Shown one piece after another: positions 1 to 8,889 of a stretch of DNA of 64,000 nt. Each line of letters opens with the position of its first letter. The first letter of the stretch is position 1. The stretch covers positions 186,001-250,000 of the forward strand of contig NZ_UUOC01000050.1 in assembly GCF_900590755.1 (NCBI RefSeq). Direction: 5' to 3'. This DNA comes from Pseudomonas viridiflava (GTDB taxonomy: Bacteria > Pseudomonadota > Gammaproteobacteria > Pseudomonadales > Pseudomonadaceae). The position numbers and the translations under genes are program-made. A model generated the notes under the pieces. That model was not told the DNA's origin, searched no databases, and worked only from the letters and a program-made list of their open reading frames with translations.

Positions 1-120
1 GAAGCCCATCGCGTGGAAATCCTCGCGACTGGCCTGCTGAGTATTCTGGTGATTGCTACCGGGATTCTGATCGGTCGTCGTCGCAAGGCCGAGCGGGTGG
101 GGAAGGTTGTGTTGAATTGA
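1..120 (+). CDS. C-terminal end of a membrane protein (partial, unrecognised)
   Basis: The window opens inside a reading frame that runs to a TGA at 118-120. The last ~39 residues contain one hydrophobic segment (ILATGLLSILVIATGILIG) followed by RRRKAERVGK, a positive-inside stop-transfer signature. It is therefore the C-terminal membrane anchor of a protein whose body lies upstream of the window. The family cannot be identified from this fragment. Confidence 0.6.
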   Translation, partial: EAHRVEILATGLLSILVIATGILIGRRRKAERVGKVVLN

Positions 121-146
121 TGGGGTATTGAAGCCTGGCGCCGAAC

Positions 147-250
147 CTGTGGGAGCGGTGCTTGGTCTGGGCGGCATTCCGACGATAAGGGCGCTGCGGT
201 CCAAAGTGAACCGCGTCCAGCCTTATCGCGGGCAAGCACCGCTCCCACAG
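147..250. repeat. REP-type inverted repeat
   Basis: A long imperfect hairpin with arms starting CTGTGGGAGCGGTGCTTG and ending CAAGCACCGCTCCCACAG. It lies between the convergent ends of the partial gene and the DUF3010 gene and overlaps neither. It is one of about a dozen such palindromes in the window, all intergenic except one. Confidence 0.85.
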
Positions 251-261
251 AATAATGCCGC

Positions 262-681
262 CTACAGGCCCTTCATCAACCCCGAACACGCCGCCTTGTA
301 CGCTTCATGCTGATATTTGTTCAGCGAAGCGGGCAGGGCGAAGTCGTGTTTTTTGTTCTGGGCGTTGATGGTTTGTGGTGACAGCAGGGTCACTTCGCAA
401 TCTTTCAGCAACTGAAATACCGTCTCGATCTTGAAAGTGGTCGGCCCACCGGCAAACTCGCCCTTTTTGCTGCGCTTCTTGATCACCACATGGCTGATGC
501 CGTTTTCCCGCACGAAGCTGGCAATCTGCGTCGCGAACGCTTTGACGTTGGCTGACTCATCGTCGTCTTCCAAAGCCAGCTTCTTGGTCGCCAACGGGAG
601 GTGTTCGAGGCCGCCTTGCTGACGGGTCGCCAATGCAAAGATGGCCTCGCTGCCTTTGATTTCTACACCGCAAATGATCAT
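262..681 (-). CDS. DUF3010 family protein
   Basis: 139 residues, starting MIICGVEIKGSEAIFAL. The small acidic/basic protein resembles the DUF3010 family, whose N-terminal strand motif (GVEIKGSEA) and RNase H/YqgF-like alternation of strands suggest a nucleotide-binding fold, although no biochemical role is established. Length matches the family (about 135-140 aa). It is monocistronic, facing the REP element on one side and the LprI-type gene on the other. The assignment to DUF3010 rests on recalled family sequence; function unknown. Confidence 0.75.
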   Translation of the reverse strand: MIICGVEIKGSEAIFALATRQQGGLEHLPLATKKLALEDDDESANVKAFATQIASFVRENGISHVVIKKRSKKGEFAGGPTTFKIETVFQLLKDCEVTLLSPQTINAQNKKHDFALPASLNKYQHEAYKAACSGLMKGL

Positions 682-742
682 TAAAGCGCCTTCACTTCAT
701 AGCCTTCAGATATAAGGCAGACACCATAGCTCATCGGTGTGT

Positions 743-1153
743 TCATTCCTGCGCAATCGACTCCAGATACTCGGAGCGTTCATCGCTCATGCGCGCCAGG
801 CAGTCGTTTTCAGCGATGGTGAAGGCCTTGCTGCCCGCAGCCGACGGGAAGACTTCAACCGCGCAATCGGCGTCGCGAAGTTTCTCCCAGGCTTGCTGGG
901 CGGTCTTGAGCTTGCTGGTGAAGTCGTTGAATTGAGTCTTGTTGGCGACGAACTGACTTTGCACCCGTTGCAACAGATTCTGGAAGTTTTCCTTGAGCAG
1001 TTCTTCTGCGGTCTCCCGGCTGTATTTCGAGCACTCCAGGGTTTGCTTGTCCTCATCAACACCATCGCACGGTGAGACGTCGGGGTTCTGAGCCGCGTGA
1101 GCGCCTGTGATGCCCGTCGCCAATAGCGCCAAAGTCAGCAATACCGTTTTCAT
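743..1153 (-). CDS. LprI/DUF1311-family periplasmic protein
   Basis: Start placed at the ATG at 1153 (MKTVLLTLALLATGITGAHA|AQN) rather than 1171, because a GGAG Shine-Dalgarno lies about 7 nt upstream of it and it gives a clean signal peptide with an AHA cleavage site. The mature ~116-residue helical protein has paired cysteines (PCDGVDE..LECSKYSRE, DADCAVE, ENDCLARM) and a C-terminal DERSEYLE pattern, as in lysozyme-inhibitor LprI-like proteins (DUF1311). Probable role: secreted periplasmic protein, possibly lysozyme inhibition; this is family inference only. Monocistronic. Confidence 0.65.
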   Translation of the reverse strand: MKTVLLTLALLATGITGAHAAQNPDVSPCDGVDEDKQTLECSKYSRETAEELLKENFQNLLQRVQSQFVANKTQFNDFTSKLKTAQQAWEKLRDADCAVEVFPSAAGSKAFTIAENDCLARMSDERSEYLESIAQE

Positions 1154-1382
1154 CAAGTCGCTCCGATTCATTGATGGGCTGAATTCTGGCCTAAGCGCGG
1201 GCTAAAGAACAGGTTGGCGACGACTGGCTGCATCACGGTCTGTCGCCCATTGTCGTTTCTTGACGCTTTCGGCAAACCCCCTGTCGTTTTTGCACCCGGC
1301 TCACCCGAGCCTCCGGCATATGCTGGCTTCAATAGCGCCGGCATACGATTCGGCGCATCGACACCTATAAGGGGACAGCCTG

Positions 1383-2360
1383 ATGAGCCCAGCCGAATTG
1401 CACGCCGACAGCATCGTTATTGACGGGCTGATCATCGCCAAGTGGAACCGTGAGCTGTTCGAAGACATGCGCAAAGGCGGCCTGACCATGGCCAACTGCA
1501 CCGTGTCGGTGTGGGAAGGCTTTCAGGCAACCATCGACAGCATCTGCAAAAGCCAGAAGCTGATGCGCGAGAACAGCGACCTGGTGATGCCGGTGCGCAC
1601 CACCGCCGACATTCGCAAGGCGAAAGAACTGGGCAAGACCGGCATCCTGTTCGGCTTCCAGAATGCCCATGCTTATGAAGACCAGATCGGCTATGTCGAG
1701 ATCTTCAAGCAGCTGGGCGTGGGCATCGTGCAGATGTGCTACAACACCCAGAATCTGGTGGGCACCGGCTGCTATGAGCGTGATGGCGGCCTGTCGGGTT
1801 TCGGTCGTGAAATCGTCGCTGAAATGAACCGCGTTGGCGTCATGTGCGACCTGTCCCACGTGGGCTCCAAGACGTCCGAAGAAGTCATCCTCGAATCGAA
1901 AAAACCGGTCTGCTACAGCCACTGCCTGCCGTCCGGCCTTAAAGAACACCCGCGCAACAAGTCTGACGAAGAGCTGAAGTTCATCGCTGATCACGGCGGT
2001 TTCGTCGGTGTGACCATGTTCGCGCCGTTCCTGGCAAAGGGCATCGAGTCGACCATCGACGACTACGCCGAAGCCATCGAATACGTGATGAACATCGTCG
2101 GCGAAGACTCTATCGGGATCGGCACCGACTTCACTCAGGGTCACGGCCAGGACTTCTTCGAATACCTGACCCACGACAAGGGCTACGCCCGCCGTCTGAC
2201 CAGCTTCGGCAAGATCATCAACCCGCTAGGCATCCGCACCGTGGGCGAGTTCCCGAACCTGACCGAAACCCTGCTCAAGCGCGGCCATGCCGAGCGCACC
2301 GTGCGCAAGATCATGGGCGAAAACTGGGTCAACGTTTTGGCCGATGTCTGGGGCGAATAA
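1383..2360 (+). CDS. membrane dipeptidase (peptidase M19) family protein of the dimethylglycine operon
   Basis: 325 residues, orthologous by position and sequence to the first gene of the P. aeruginosa PA5396-PA5401 cluster. The M19 TIM-barrel hallmarks CDLSHVGSKT (His159), CYSH (His180), the downstream Arg191 and GIGTDF (Asp249) are present. However, the N-terminal His-x-Asp zinc pair of renal-dipeptidase-type enzymes (DGHND) is replaced by DGLII at residues 14-18, and the bridging Glu appears replaced around GFQNAHAYED. A classical binuclear zinc dipeptidase is therefore doubtful; a diverged hydrolase acting in betaine/sarcosine catabolism is more likely. RBS GGGGAC precedes ATG 1383. It probably starts a transcript continuing into DUF5943 and dgcA. 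Confidence 0.85.
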   Translation: MSPAELHADSIVIDGLIIAKWNRELFEDMRKGGLTMANCTVSVWEGFQATIDSICKSQKLMRENSDLVMPVRTTADIRKAKELGKTGILFGFQNAHAYEDQIGYVEIFKQLGVGIVQMCYNTQNLVGTGCYERDGGLSGFGREIVAEMNRVGVMCDLSHVGSKTSEEVILESKKPVCYSHCLPSGLKEHPRNKSDEELKFIADHGGFVGVTMFAPFLAKGIESTIDDYAEAIEYVMNIVGEDSIGIGTDFTQGHGQDFFEYLTHDKGYARRLTSFGKIINPLGIRTVGEFPNLTETLLKRGHAERTVRKIMGENWVNVLADVWGE

Positions 2361-2442
2361 GCCACTCACAGTTGTTTGACTATTAATAACCCCACTGCCA
2401 TTTCGCGCAGTGGGCGACCCCGAATTTCTGGAGTTTGACCCC

Positions 2443-2973
2443 ATGGCTAAAATCGCCCCGCAACTGCCAATCGAAGTCGACAGCGAAACTGGCGTCTGGA
2501 CCTCCGATGCATTGCCGATGCTGTACGTGCCGCGCCACTTTTTCGTCAACAACCACATGGGCATCGAAGAAGTTCTGGGCGCTGACGCTTACGCCGAGAT
2601 TCTCTACAAGGCTGGCTACAAATCCGCCTGGCACTGGTGCGAAAAAGAAGCTGAATGCCACGGCCTGGAAGGGGTAGCGGTGTTCGAGCACTACATGAAG
2701 CGTCTGTCGCAGCGCGGCTGGGGTCTGTTCAAGATTCAGGACATCGATCTGGAAAAAGGCACTGCCAGCGTCAAGCTTGAGCACTCCTGCTTCGTGTACG
2801 TCTACGGCAAGGTCGGGCGCAAGGTTGATTACATGTTCACGGGCTGGTTCGCCGGTGCCATGGATCAGATTCTCGCCGCCAAAGGCAGTTCGATCCGCAC
2901 CGTAGCCGAGCAGGTTTACGGCGGCTCGGAAGAAGGCCATGACGACGGCCTGTTCATCGTCAAGCCGCTGTAA
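2443..2973 (+). CDS. DUF5943 / V4R-like protein of the dgc operon
   Basis: 176 residues from ATG 2443 (MAKIAPQLPIEVDSETGVW); the frame is open upstream to 2410 but GGAG at about 2429 supports this start. The C-terminal half (RGWGLFKIQDIDLEKGTASVKLEHSCFVYVYG...MFTGWFAGAMDQIL) has the strand-helix pattern of V4R/4-vinyl-reductase-like small-molecule-binding domains and a conserved Cys. It lies between the M19-like gene (82 bp upstream) and dgcA (15 bp downstream), the same order as PA5396-PA5397-PA5398. Function unknown; the context suggests an accessory or ligand-binding role in dimethylglycine breakdown. Confidence 0.8.
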   Translation: MAKIAPQLPIEVDSETGVWTSDALPMLYVPRHFFVNNHMGIEEVLGADAYAEILYKAGYKSAWHWCEKEAECHGLEGVAVFEHYMKRLSQRGWGLFKIQDIDLEKGTASVKLEHSCFVYVYGKVGRKVDYMFTGWFAGAMDQILAAKGSSIRTVAEQVYGGSEEGHDDGLFIVKPL

Positions 2974-2988
2974 GTCGAGGATTGTGTT

Positions 2989-5049
2989 ATGGCTTTCGAA
3001 GCGATGTTTCAGCCGATTCAAATCGGCAAGCTCACGATCCGCAATCGGGTTTTGAGCACCGCCCACGCCGAGGTCTACGCCACCGATGGCGGCATGACCA
3101 CCGACCGCTACGTGAAGTACTACGAAGAGAAGGCCAAGGGCGGTATTGGCCTGGCGATTTGTGGCGGTTCTTCCAGCGTCGCTATCGACAGCCCGCAAGG
3201 CTGGTGGAAGTCGGTCAACCTGGCCACCGACAAAATCATCCCGCACTTCCAGAATCTCGCTGACGCCATGCACAAGCACGGCGCCAAGATCATGATCCAG
3301 ATTACCCACATGGGTCGTCGCTCCCGCTGGGACGGCGATCACTGGCCGACTTTGATGTCGCCGTCGGGCATCCGCGAGCCGGTGCACCGTGCGACCTGCA
3401 AAACCATCGAGCCGGAAGAAATCTGGCGGGTGATCGGCAACTACGCCAGCGCTGCGGCGCGGGCTAAAGCTGGTGGTCTGGATGGCGTTGAGCTGTCCGC
3501 CGTGCACCAGCACATGATCGACCAGTTCTGGAGCCCTCGGGTCAACAAACGTACCGATGAGTGGGGCGGCAGCTTCGAAAACCGCATGCGTTTTGGCCTG
3601 GAAGTGATCAAGGCGGTACGCAAGGAAGTCGGTCCTGATTTCTGCGTAGGCCTGCGTTTGTGCGGCGACGAATTCCATCCGGATGGCTTGAGCCACGAGG
3701 ACATGAAGGAAATCGCCAAGTACTACGACCAGACCGGCATGATTGACTTCATCGGCGTCGTCGGTTCGGGTTGCGATACCCACAACACCCTGGCCAACGT
3801 CATCCCGAACATGAGTTATCCACCGGAGCCGTTTTTGCACCTGGCGGCCGGTATCAAGGAAGTGGTCAAGGCGCCTGTATTGCACGCGCAGAACATCAAG
3901 GACCCGAACCAGGCGACGCGGATTCTGGAAGGCGGTTACGTCGACATGGTCGGCATGACCCGCGCGCACATCGCTGACCCGCACCTGATCGCCAAGATCA
4001 AGATGGGCCAGATCGACCAGATCAAACAGTGCGTCGGCGCCAACTACTGCATCGACCGCCAGTATCAGGGCCTCGACGTTCTGTGCATCCAGAACGCCGC
4101 GACGTCCCGTGAATACATGGGCGTGCCGCACATCATCGAAAAATCCACCGGGCCGAAACGCAAGGTGGTGATCGTTGGAGCCGGGCCTGCGGGCATGGAA
4201 GCGGCGCGAGTGTCTGCCGAGCGCGGCCATGACGTGACGCTGTTCGAGAAAAAGGAATTCATCGGCGGGCAGATCACCACGGCATCGAAAGCGCCGCAGC
4301 GTGACCAGATCGCCGGTATCACTCGCTGGTTCCAGCTGGAGCTGGCGCGTCTGAAAGTTGATCTGCGGTTGGGTACGGCTGCCGATCCAGCAACCATCAT
4401 GGATCTGCGCCCGGACATTGTGGTGCTGGCCGTCGGCGGGCATCCGTTCCTGGAGCAGAACGAGCACTGGGGCGCGGCGGAAGGTCTGGTGGTCAGCAGT
4501 TGGGACATCCTGGACGGCAAAGTTGCGCCGGGCAAGAACGTGCTGGTCTACGACACTATTTGTGAATTCACCGGGATGTCGACTGCCGACTTCCTCGCCG
4601 ACAAAGGCAGCCAGGTGGAGATCGTCACCGACGACATCAAGCCGGGCGTGGCGATTGGCGGCACCTCGTTCCCGACTTACTACCGCAGCATGTATCCCAA
4701 AGAAGTGATCATGACCGGCGACATGATGCTGGAGAAGGTCTACCGCGAAGGCGACAAGCTGGTGGCGGTGCTGGAGAACGAATACACCGGTGCCAAAGAA
4801 GAGCGGGTGGTGGATCAGGTAGTGGTGGAAAACGGCGTGCGCCCGGACGAAGAGCTGTATTACGCACTGAAAGCCGACTCCCGCAACAAAGGCCAGATCG
4901 ACATTGAAGCACTGTTCGCTATTCAGCCACAGCCATGCCTGAGTGAGCCGGGTGACGGGTACTTGCTGTTCCGCATCGGCGACTGCGTGGCCCAGCGAAA
5001 TACCCATGCGGCGATTTATGACGGCTTGCGGCTTTGTAAAGATTTTTAA
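2989..5049 (+). CDS. dgcA: dimethylglycine demethylase subunit DgcA (TMADH-like flavoprotein)
   Basis: 686 residues. Residues 1-340 form an Old-Yellow-Enzyme/trimethylamine-dehydrogenase FMN barrel (ITHMGRRSRWDGD; HQHMIDQFWSPRVNKRTDEWGGS), followed by a cluster region (C348, C354, C366), then a dinucleotide-binding domain with GAGPAGMEAA at 397-406. With DgcB it oxidatively demethylates dimethylglycine to sarcosine, passing electrons to an ETF. In TMADH the cluster motif is CxxCxxC..C; here the second Cys is Ala (CVGANYC), leaving three ligands. Strong RBS-spaced start 15 bp after the DUF5943 gene. The downstream partner dgcB is separated by a 673-bp REP array, unusual for subunits of one enzyme. 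Confidence 0.9.
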   Translation: MAFEAMFQPIQIGKLTIRNRVLSTAHAEVYATDGGMTTDRYVKYYEEKAKGGIGLAICGGSSSVAIDSPQGWWKSVNLATDKIIPHFQNLADAMHKHGAKIMIQITHMGRRSRWDGDHWPTLMSPSGIREPVHRATCKTIEPEEIWRVIGNYASAAARAKAGGLDGVELSAVHQHMIDQFWSPRVNKRTDEWGGSFENRMRFGLEVIKAVRKEVGPDFCVGLRLCGDEFHPDGLSHEDMKEIAKYYDQTGMIDFIGVVGSGCDTHNTLANVIPNMSYPPEPFLHLAAGIKEVVKAPVLHAQNIKDPNQATRILEGGYVDMVGMTRAHIADPHLIAKIKMGQIDQIKQCVGANYCIDRQYQGLDVLCIQNAATSREYMGVPHIIEKSTGPKRKVVIVGAGPAGMEAARVSAERGHDVTLFEKKEFIGGQITTASKAPQRDQIAGITRWFQLELARLKVDLRLGTAADPATIMDLRPDIVVLAVGGHPFLEQNEHWGAAEGLVVSSWDILDGKVAPGKNVLVYDTICEFTGMSTADFLADKGSQVEIVTDDIKPGVAIGGTSFPTYYRSMYPKEVIMTGDMMLEKVYREGDKLVAVLENEYTGAKEERVVDQVVVENGVRPDEELYYALKADSRNKGQIDIEALFAIQPQPCLSEPGDGYLLFRIGDCVAQRNTHAAIYDGLRLCKDF

Positions 5050-5058
5050 GCCGAACCC

Positions 5059-5710
5059 GTAGGAGCGCGCTTGCCCGCTAAGAAGTCGACGCGTTGTGTC
5101 AGACAAACTGCGCAATGGCTTTCGCGGGCAAGCCTCGCTCCAACAGAAGATTGAGTAACCCTGTAGGAGCGCGCTTGCCCGCGATGGACTATGACGCGGT
5201 TTGCCAGATAAACCGCAGCGCCTGTATCGCGGGCAACCACCGCTCCCACAGGAAAATGCTGAGCCCCGTTGGAGCGAGGCTTGCCCGCGAAGAAGTCGAC
5301 GCGTAGTGCCAGACAAACTGCGCAATGGCTTTCGCGGGCAAGCCTCGCTCCAACAGAAGATTGAGTACCCCTGTAGGAGTGAGCTTGCTCGCGATCCAGT
5401 GCGCAGCGCTGGCAAAAAGGTTTGGGTCAAATCTGTTTGAAGCCCGTTCCGGCCTTATCGCGAGCAAGCTCACTCCCACAGGAAAATGCTGAGCCCCGTT
5501 GGAGCGAGGCTTGCCCGCGAAGAAGTCGACGCGTTGTGTCAGACAAACTGCGCAATGGCTTTCGCGGGCAAGCCTCGCTCCAACAGAAGATTGAGTAACC
5601 CTGTAGGAGCGCGCTTGCCCGCGATGAACGATGACGCGGTTTGTCAGATAAACCGCAGCGCCTGTATCGCGGGCAAGCGCGCTCCTACGGAAAAGCACCG
5701 AGCCGCGCCG
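5059..5710. repeat. six-unit REP array between dgcA and dgcB
   Basis: Fills the dgcA-dgcB gap. Units begin at about 5059, 5161, 5269, 5371, 5498 and 5601. Units 1, 3 and 5 are near-identical (shared inner sequence AAGAAGTCGACGCG..GACAAACTGCGCAATGG), units 2 and 6 are near-identical (GACGCGGTTTG..AGATAAACCGCAGCGCCTG), and unit 4 is a different hairpin (TGAGCTTGCTCGCGATCC). The order is thus A-B-A-C-A-B. Each unit is an inverted repeat with arms of the GGAGCG(C/A)GCTTGCCCGCGA type. There is no open reading frame of interest in it. Confidence 0.9.
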
Positions 5711-5722
5711 TAGGAGCTTCAC

Positions 5723-7669
5723 ATGTTGAATACTTTGCTTCCGATCCTGCTGTTCGCCGCCTTGGGCCTGGGTGTCCTTGGGGCTTTGCGGCGGGTGAAT
5801 ATGTGGCGCAACGGCCGAGCCTCGAAAGTCGACTTGCTCGGCGGGCTGCTGGCCATGCCCAAGCGTTACATGGTCGATTTGCACCACGTCGTTGCCCGGG
5901 ATAAATACATCGCCAACACCCACGTCGCCACAGCGGGCGGGGCGGTGGCGTCGATTGTGCTGGCGATTCTGGTGCATGGTTTCGGCCTGCATAACCGCAT
6001 CCTCGGCTTCGCGCTGCTGATCGCCTCAGCGGTGATGTTTGTCGGCGCGATCTTCATGTTTCTGCGCCGCCTCAATCCACCGGCTCGCCTGTCCAAAGGC
6101 CCGTGGATGCGCCTGCCGAAAAGCCTGCTGGCGTTCTCGGCGAGTTTCTTCCTGCTGACCTTGCCGGTGGCGGGCATCCTGCCTGCAGACTTCGGCGGCT
6201 GGGTGCTGGCTGCGATTCTGGCGGTTGGCGTGCTCTGGGGCGTGTCGGAATTGTTCTTCGGCATGACGTGGGGCGGGCCGATGAAGCACGCCTTCGCGGG
6301 TGCATTGCATCTGGCCTGGCACCGCCGCGCCGAACGCTTTGGCGGTGGTCGCTCAACCGGCCTCAAACCTCTGGACCTCAACGACAAAACCGCGCCGCTA
6401 GGTGTGGAAAAACCCGAGGACTTCACCTGGAACCAACTGCTGGGTTTTGACGCCTGCGTGCAGTGCGGCAAGTGCGAAGCGGCGTGCCCGGCGTTTGCTG
6501 CTGGCCAGCCGTTGAACCCCAAGAAGCTCATACAAGACATGGTCGTGGGTCTGGCTGGCGGCACCGATGCCAAGTTCGCGGGCAGCCCTTATCCAGGTAA
6601 GGCGATTGGCGAACACAGCGGCAATCCCCATCAGCCCATCGTCAACGGCCTGGTGGACGCCGAAACCCTGTGGTCCTGCACCACCTGCCGCGCCTGCGTT
6701 GAAGAATGCCCGATGATGATCGAGCACGTGGACGCCATCGTCGACATGCGCCGTCACCTGACTCTGGAAAAGGGTGCGACCCCGAACAAGGGCGCCGAGG
6801 TGCTGGAAAACCTCATCGCCACTGACAACCCAGGCGGCTTTGCACCGGGCGGGCGGATGAACTGGGCGGCAGATCTGAACCTCAATCTGCTCAGCGACAA
6901 GAAGTCTGTCGACGTGCTGTTCTGGGTCGGTGACGGAGCCTTCGATATGCGCAACCAGCGCACGCTGCGTGCCTTCGTCAAAGTCCTCAAAGCGGCCAAG
7001 GTCGACTTCGCGGTCCTCGGCCTCGAAGAGCGGGACAGCGGCGACGTGGCCCGTCGTCTAGGCGATGAAGCCACGTTCCAAATGCTCGCCAAACGCAACA
7101 TCCAGACCCTGAACAAATACAGCTTCAAACGCATCGTCACCTGCGACCCGCACAGTTTCCATGTGCTGAAAAACGAGTACGGCGCGTTCGATGGCAACTA
7201 CCTGGTGCAGCACCACAGCACCTATATGGCCGAGCTGATTTCCGGCGGAGCGCTGAATCTTGGTCAGCACAAAGGCACCAGCGTCACCTATCACGACCCG
7301 TGTTACCTGGGCCGCTACAACGGCGAATACGAAGCGCCCCGCGACGTGCTCAAGGCGCTGGGCATCGAGGTCAAGGAAATGCAGCGCTCCGGTTTCCGCT
7401 CCCGCTGCTGCGGCGGTGGTGGCGGTGCGCCGATCACGGACATCCCCGGCAAACAACGTATTCCCGACATGCGCATGGAAGACATCCGCGAGACCGGTGC
7501 CGAACTGGTGGCCGTTGGTTGCCCGCAATGCACCGCGATGCTTGAAGGCGTGGTCGAGCCGCGTCCGATGATCAAAGACATTGCCGAACTGGTAGCCGAC
7601 GCGCTGGTGGAAGAAGTTATCCCCAGCAAGCCTGCGCCAATCAAGCGTGAACCTGCGGAGGTGCATTGA
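5723..7669 (+). CDS. dgcB: dimethylglycine demethylase subunit DgcB (Fe-S membrane protein)
   Basis: 648 residues. Several N-terminal hydrophobic helices (about residues 3-22, 71-90, 94-114, 135-152, 160-180) form a DUF3483-type membrane anchor. Two classical [4Fe-4S] motifs follow (C245-C248-C251-C255 in CVQCGKCEAACP; C319-C322-C325-C329 in CTTCRACVEECP), then CCG heterodisulfide-reductase-like motifs (SRCCGGGGGAP; VGCPQC). It should carry electrons from DgcA toward ETF/quinone at the inner membrane. RBS GTAGGAG is partly provided by the last REP unit, about 8 nt upstream of ATG 5723. The stop codon overlaps the ATG of the ETF alpha gene (TGATG), so translation is likely coupled. Confidence 0.9.
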   Translation: MLNTLLPILLFAALGLGVLGALRRVNMWRNGRASKVDLLGGLLAMPKRYMVDLHHVVARDKYIANTHVATAGGAVASIVLAILVHGFGLHNRILGFALLIASAVMFVGAIFMFLRRLNPPARLSKGPWMRLPKSLLAFSASFFLLTLPVAGILPADFGGWVLAAILAVGVLWGVSELFFGMTWGGPMKHAFAGALHLAWHRRAERFGGGRSTGLKPLDLNDKTAPLGVEKPEDFTWNQLLGFDACVQCGKCEAACPAFAAGQPLNPKKLIQDMVVGLAGGTDAKFAGSPYPGKAIGEHSGNPHQPIVNGLVDAETLWSCTTCRACVEECPMMIEHVDAIVDMRRHLTLEKGATPNKGAEVLENLIATDNPGGFAPGGRMNWAADLNLNLLSDKKSVDVLFWVGDGAFDMRNQRTLRAFVKVLKAAKVDFAVLGLEERDSGDVARRLGDEATFQMLAKRNIQTLNKYSFKRIVTCDPHSFHVLKNEYGAFDGNYLVQHHSTYMAELISGGALNLGQHKGTSVTYHDPCYLGRYNGEYEAPRDVLKALGIEVKEMQRSGFRSRCCGGGGGAPITDIPGKQRIPDMRMEDIRETGAELVAVGCPQCTAMLEGVVEPRPMIKDIAELVADALVEEVIPSKPAPIKREPAEVH

Positions 7670-8889
7670 TGAGCGACATCATTAGACGCGACCCTCGCGC
7701 CGAGTGGATCGCCCGCAATCGCCTGCATCCACTGCACGCTGCCATGCAGCCAGCGCAATCCAGCTGGATGGGGCCTAACGGCCTGATGCGCAAAAACGTG
7801 CATGGCCTGGGCTTTATCGGCCCTAACGGCATCAAGCGTATCGACCGCAGTGGCGCGCAGCAGGGCGGGGCGGTCAAACGCTCGGCCGCTGCCGATGTGC
7901 AATTGCCGCTGCATCAGGTGCCGGAACCGGCTTTCTATATCTGCGTCGTGCCGGACATGGTCGGCGGCCGCCTGAGCGCTCACGACCGCGATCTGCTCGG
8001 CCTGGCCCATCAGCTTGCGGGCACGGGCGGCGCAGTGCTGGCGGTGGTGTTTGGCGAGCATAAAGAAAGCACCTTCGCCACGGCGGGAGTTGATCGTCTG
8101 TTGGTGCTGGATGGCAGCGAGTTCAACGGGTATTCGCCAGAGCAGCGCGTTCAAGGTCTGCGTGCCGTGGATAACCAGTTCAACCCACGCCACTGGTTGC
8201 TGCCGGACAGCCGCAGCGGTGGTGGCGAGCTGGGCCGACGCTTTGCGGCGAGTCTGGGCGAACGGCCTGCCACCCGTGTCTGGCAAGTCACCGATGAACA
8301 ATGCATCGGCCGCGCGGGTGCAGGTCGCGAAGATCTGGCTCGGCCGTTGGCGCGTCTGATTCTGGCTGCGGTGGAATGCGCCGAGCCGGTCAGCGAAACA
8401 CGTCACGAAGCGCTGCCTGTTGAGTTATCCACACGCGTGGCGCGCAGTCTGCCGCGTATCGAAGATCTGGGCGCGGTGGCGGTTGATCCTGGGGTTATCC
8501 CCATGGCTGAAGCCGAGTTCATCTTTTCCGGTGGCAATGGCGTCAAGGATTGGGATCTGTTTCATAAAACCGCTGCGGCGCTGGGGGCGACCGAGGGTGC
8601 GTCCCGCGTGGCGGTGGACGATGGCTTCATGGGCCGTGATCGTCAGGTGGGCGCCAGCGGCACCTGGGTGACGGCGCGGGTCTATGTAGCGGTGGGTATT
8701 TCCGGCGCGATCCAGCATCTGCAAGGCATTGGCGCCTGCGACAAGGTGGTGGCGATCAACCTTGATCCGGGTTGCGACATGATCAAGCGTGCCGATCTGT
8801 CTGTGATTGGCGAGAGCGCGGAAATCCTCAAGGCGCTGATCGACGCAGTGGAAAACTATCGCAATGGAGCAAAACGAGATGCGGCCTGA
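7669..8889 (+). CDS. electron transfer flavoprotein alpha subunit (dimethylglycine pathway)
   Basis: 406 residues from ATG 7669, which overlaps the dgcB TGA; GGAGG at 7657-7661 gives ideal spacing. The N-terminal ~60 residues are an extension typical of the dgc-linked ETF alpha (PA5400-type). The C-terminal FAD domain is recognisable: VAVDPGVIPMAEAEFIFSGGNGV, QVGASGTWVTARVYVAVGISGAIQHLQGI and NLDPGCDMIKRADLSVIGE. With the beta subunit downstream it accepts electrons from the demethylases of this operon for ETF-ubiquinone oxidoreductase. The gene is distinct from the housekeeping etfA expected elsewhere in the genome. Confidence 0.9.
   Translation: MSDIIRRDPRAEWIARNRLHPLHAAMQPAQSSWMGPNGLMRKNVHGLGFIGPNGIKRIDRSGAQQGGAVKRSAAADVQLPLHQVPEPAFYICVVPDMVGGRLSAHDRDLLGLAHQLAGTGGAVLAVVFGEHKESTFATAGVDRLLVLDGSEFNGYSPEQRVQGLRAVDNQFNPRHWLLPDSRSGGGELGRRFAASLGERPATRVWQVTDEQCIGRAGAGREDLARPLARLILAAVECAEPVSETRHEALPVELSTRVARSLPRIEDLGAVAVDPGVIPMAEAEFIFSGGNGVKDWDLFHKTAAALGATEGASRVAVDDGFMGRDRQVGASGTWVTARVYVAVGISGAIQHLQGIGACDKVVAINLDPGCDMIKRADLSVIGESAEILKALIDAVENYRNGAKRDAA

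Noticed and set aside
2383..5430. 1015-codon open frame on the minus strand over dgcA and the DUF5943 gene
   Set aside because: It is antisense to two well-supported genes. High-GC Pseudomonas codon usage leaves long open antisense frames; the product is Arg/His/Asp-rich without a domain and runs into the REP array.
5059..5710. CRISPR array
   Set aside because: Units alternate between three hairpin types, spacers are not unique and the repeats are REP palindromes; no cas genes nearby.
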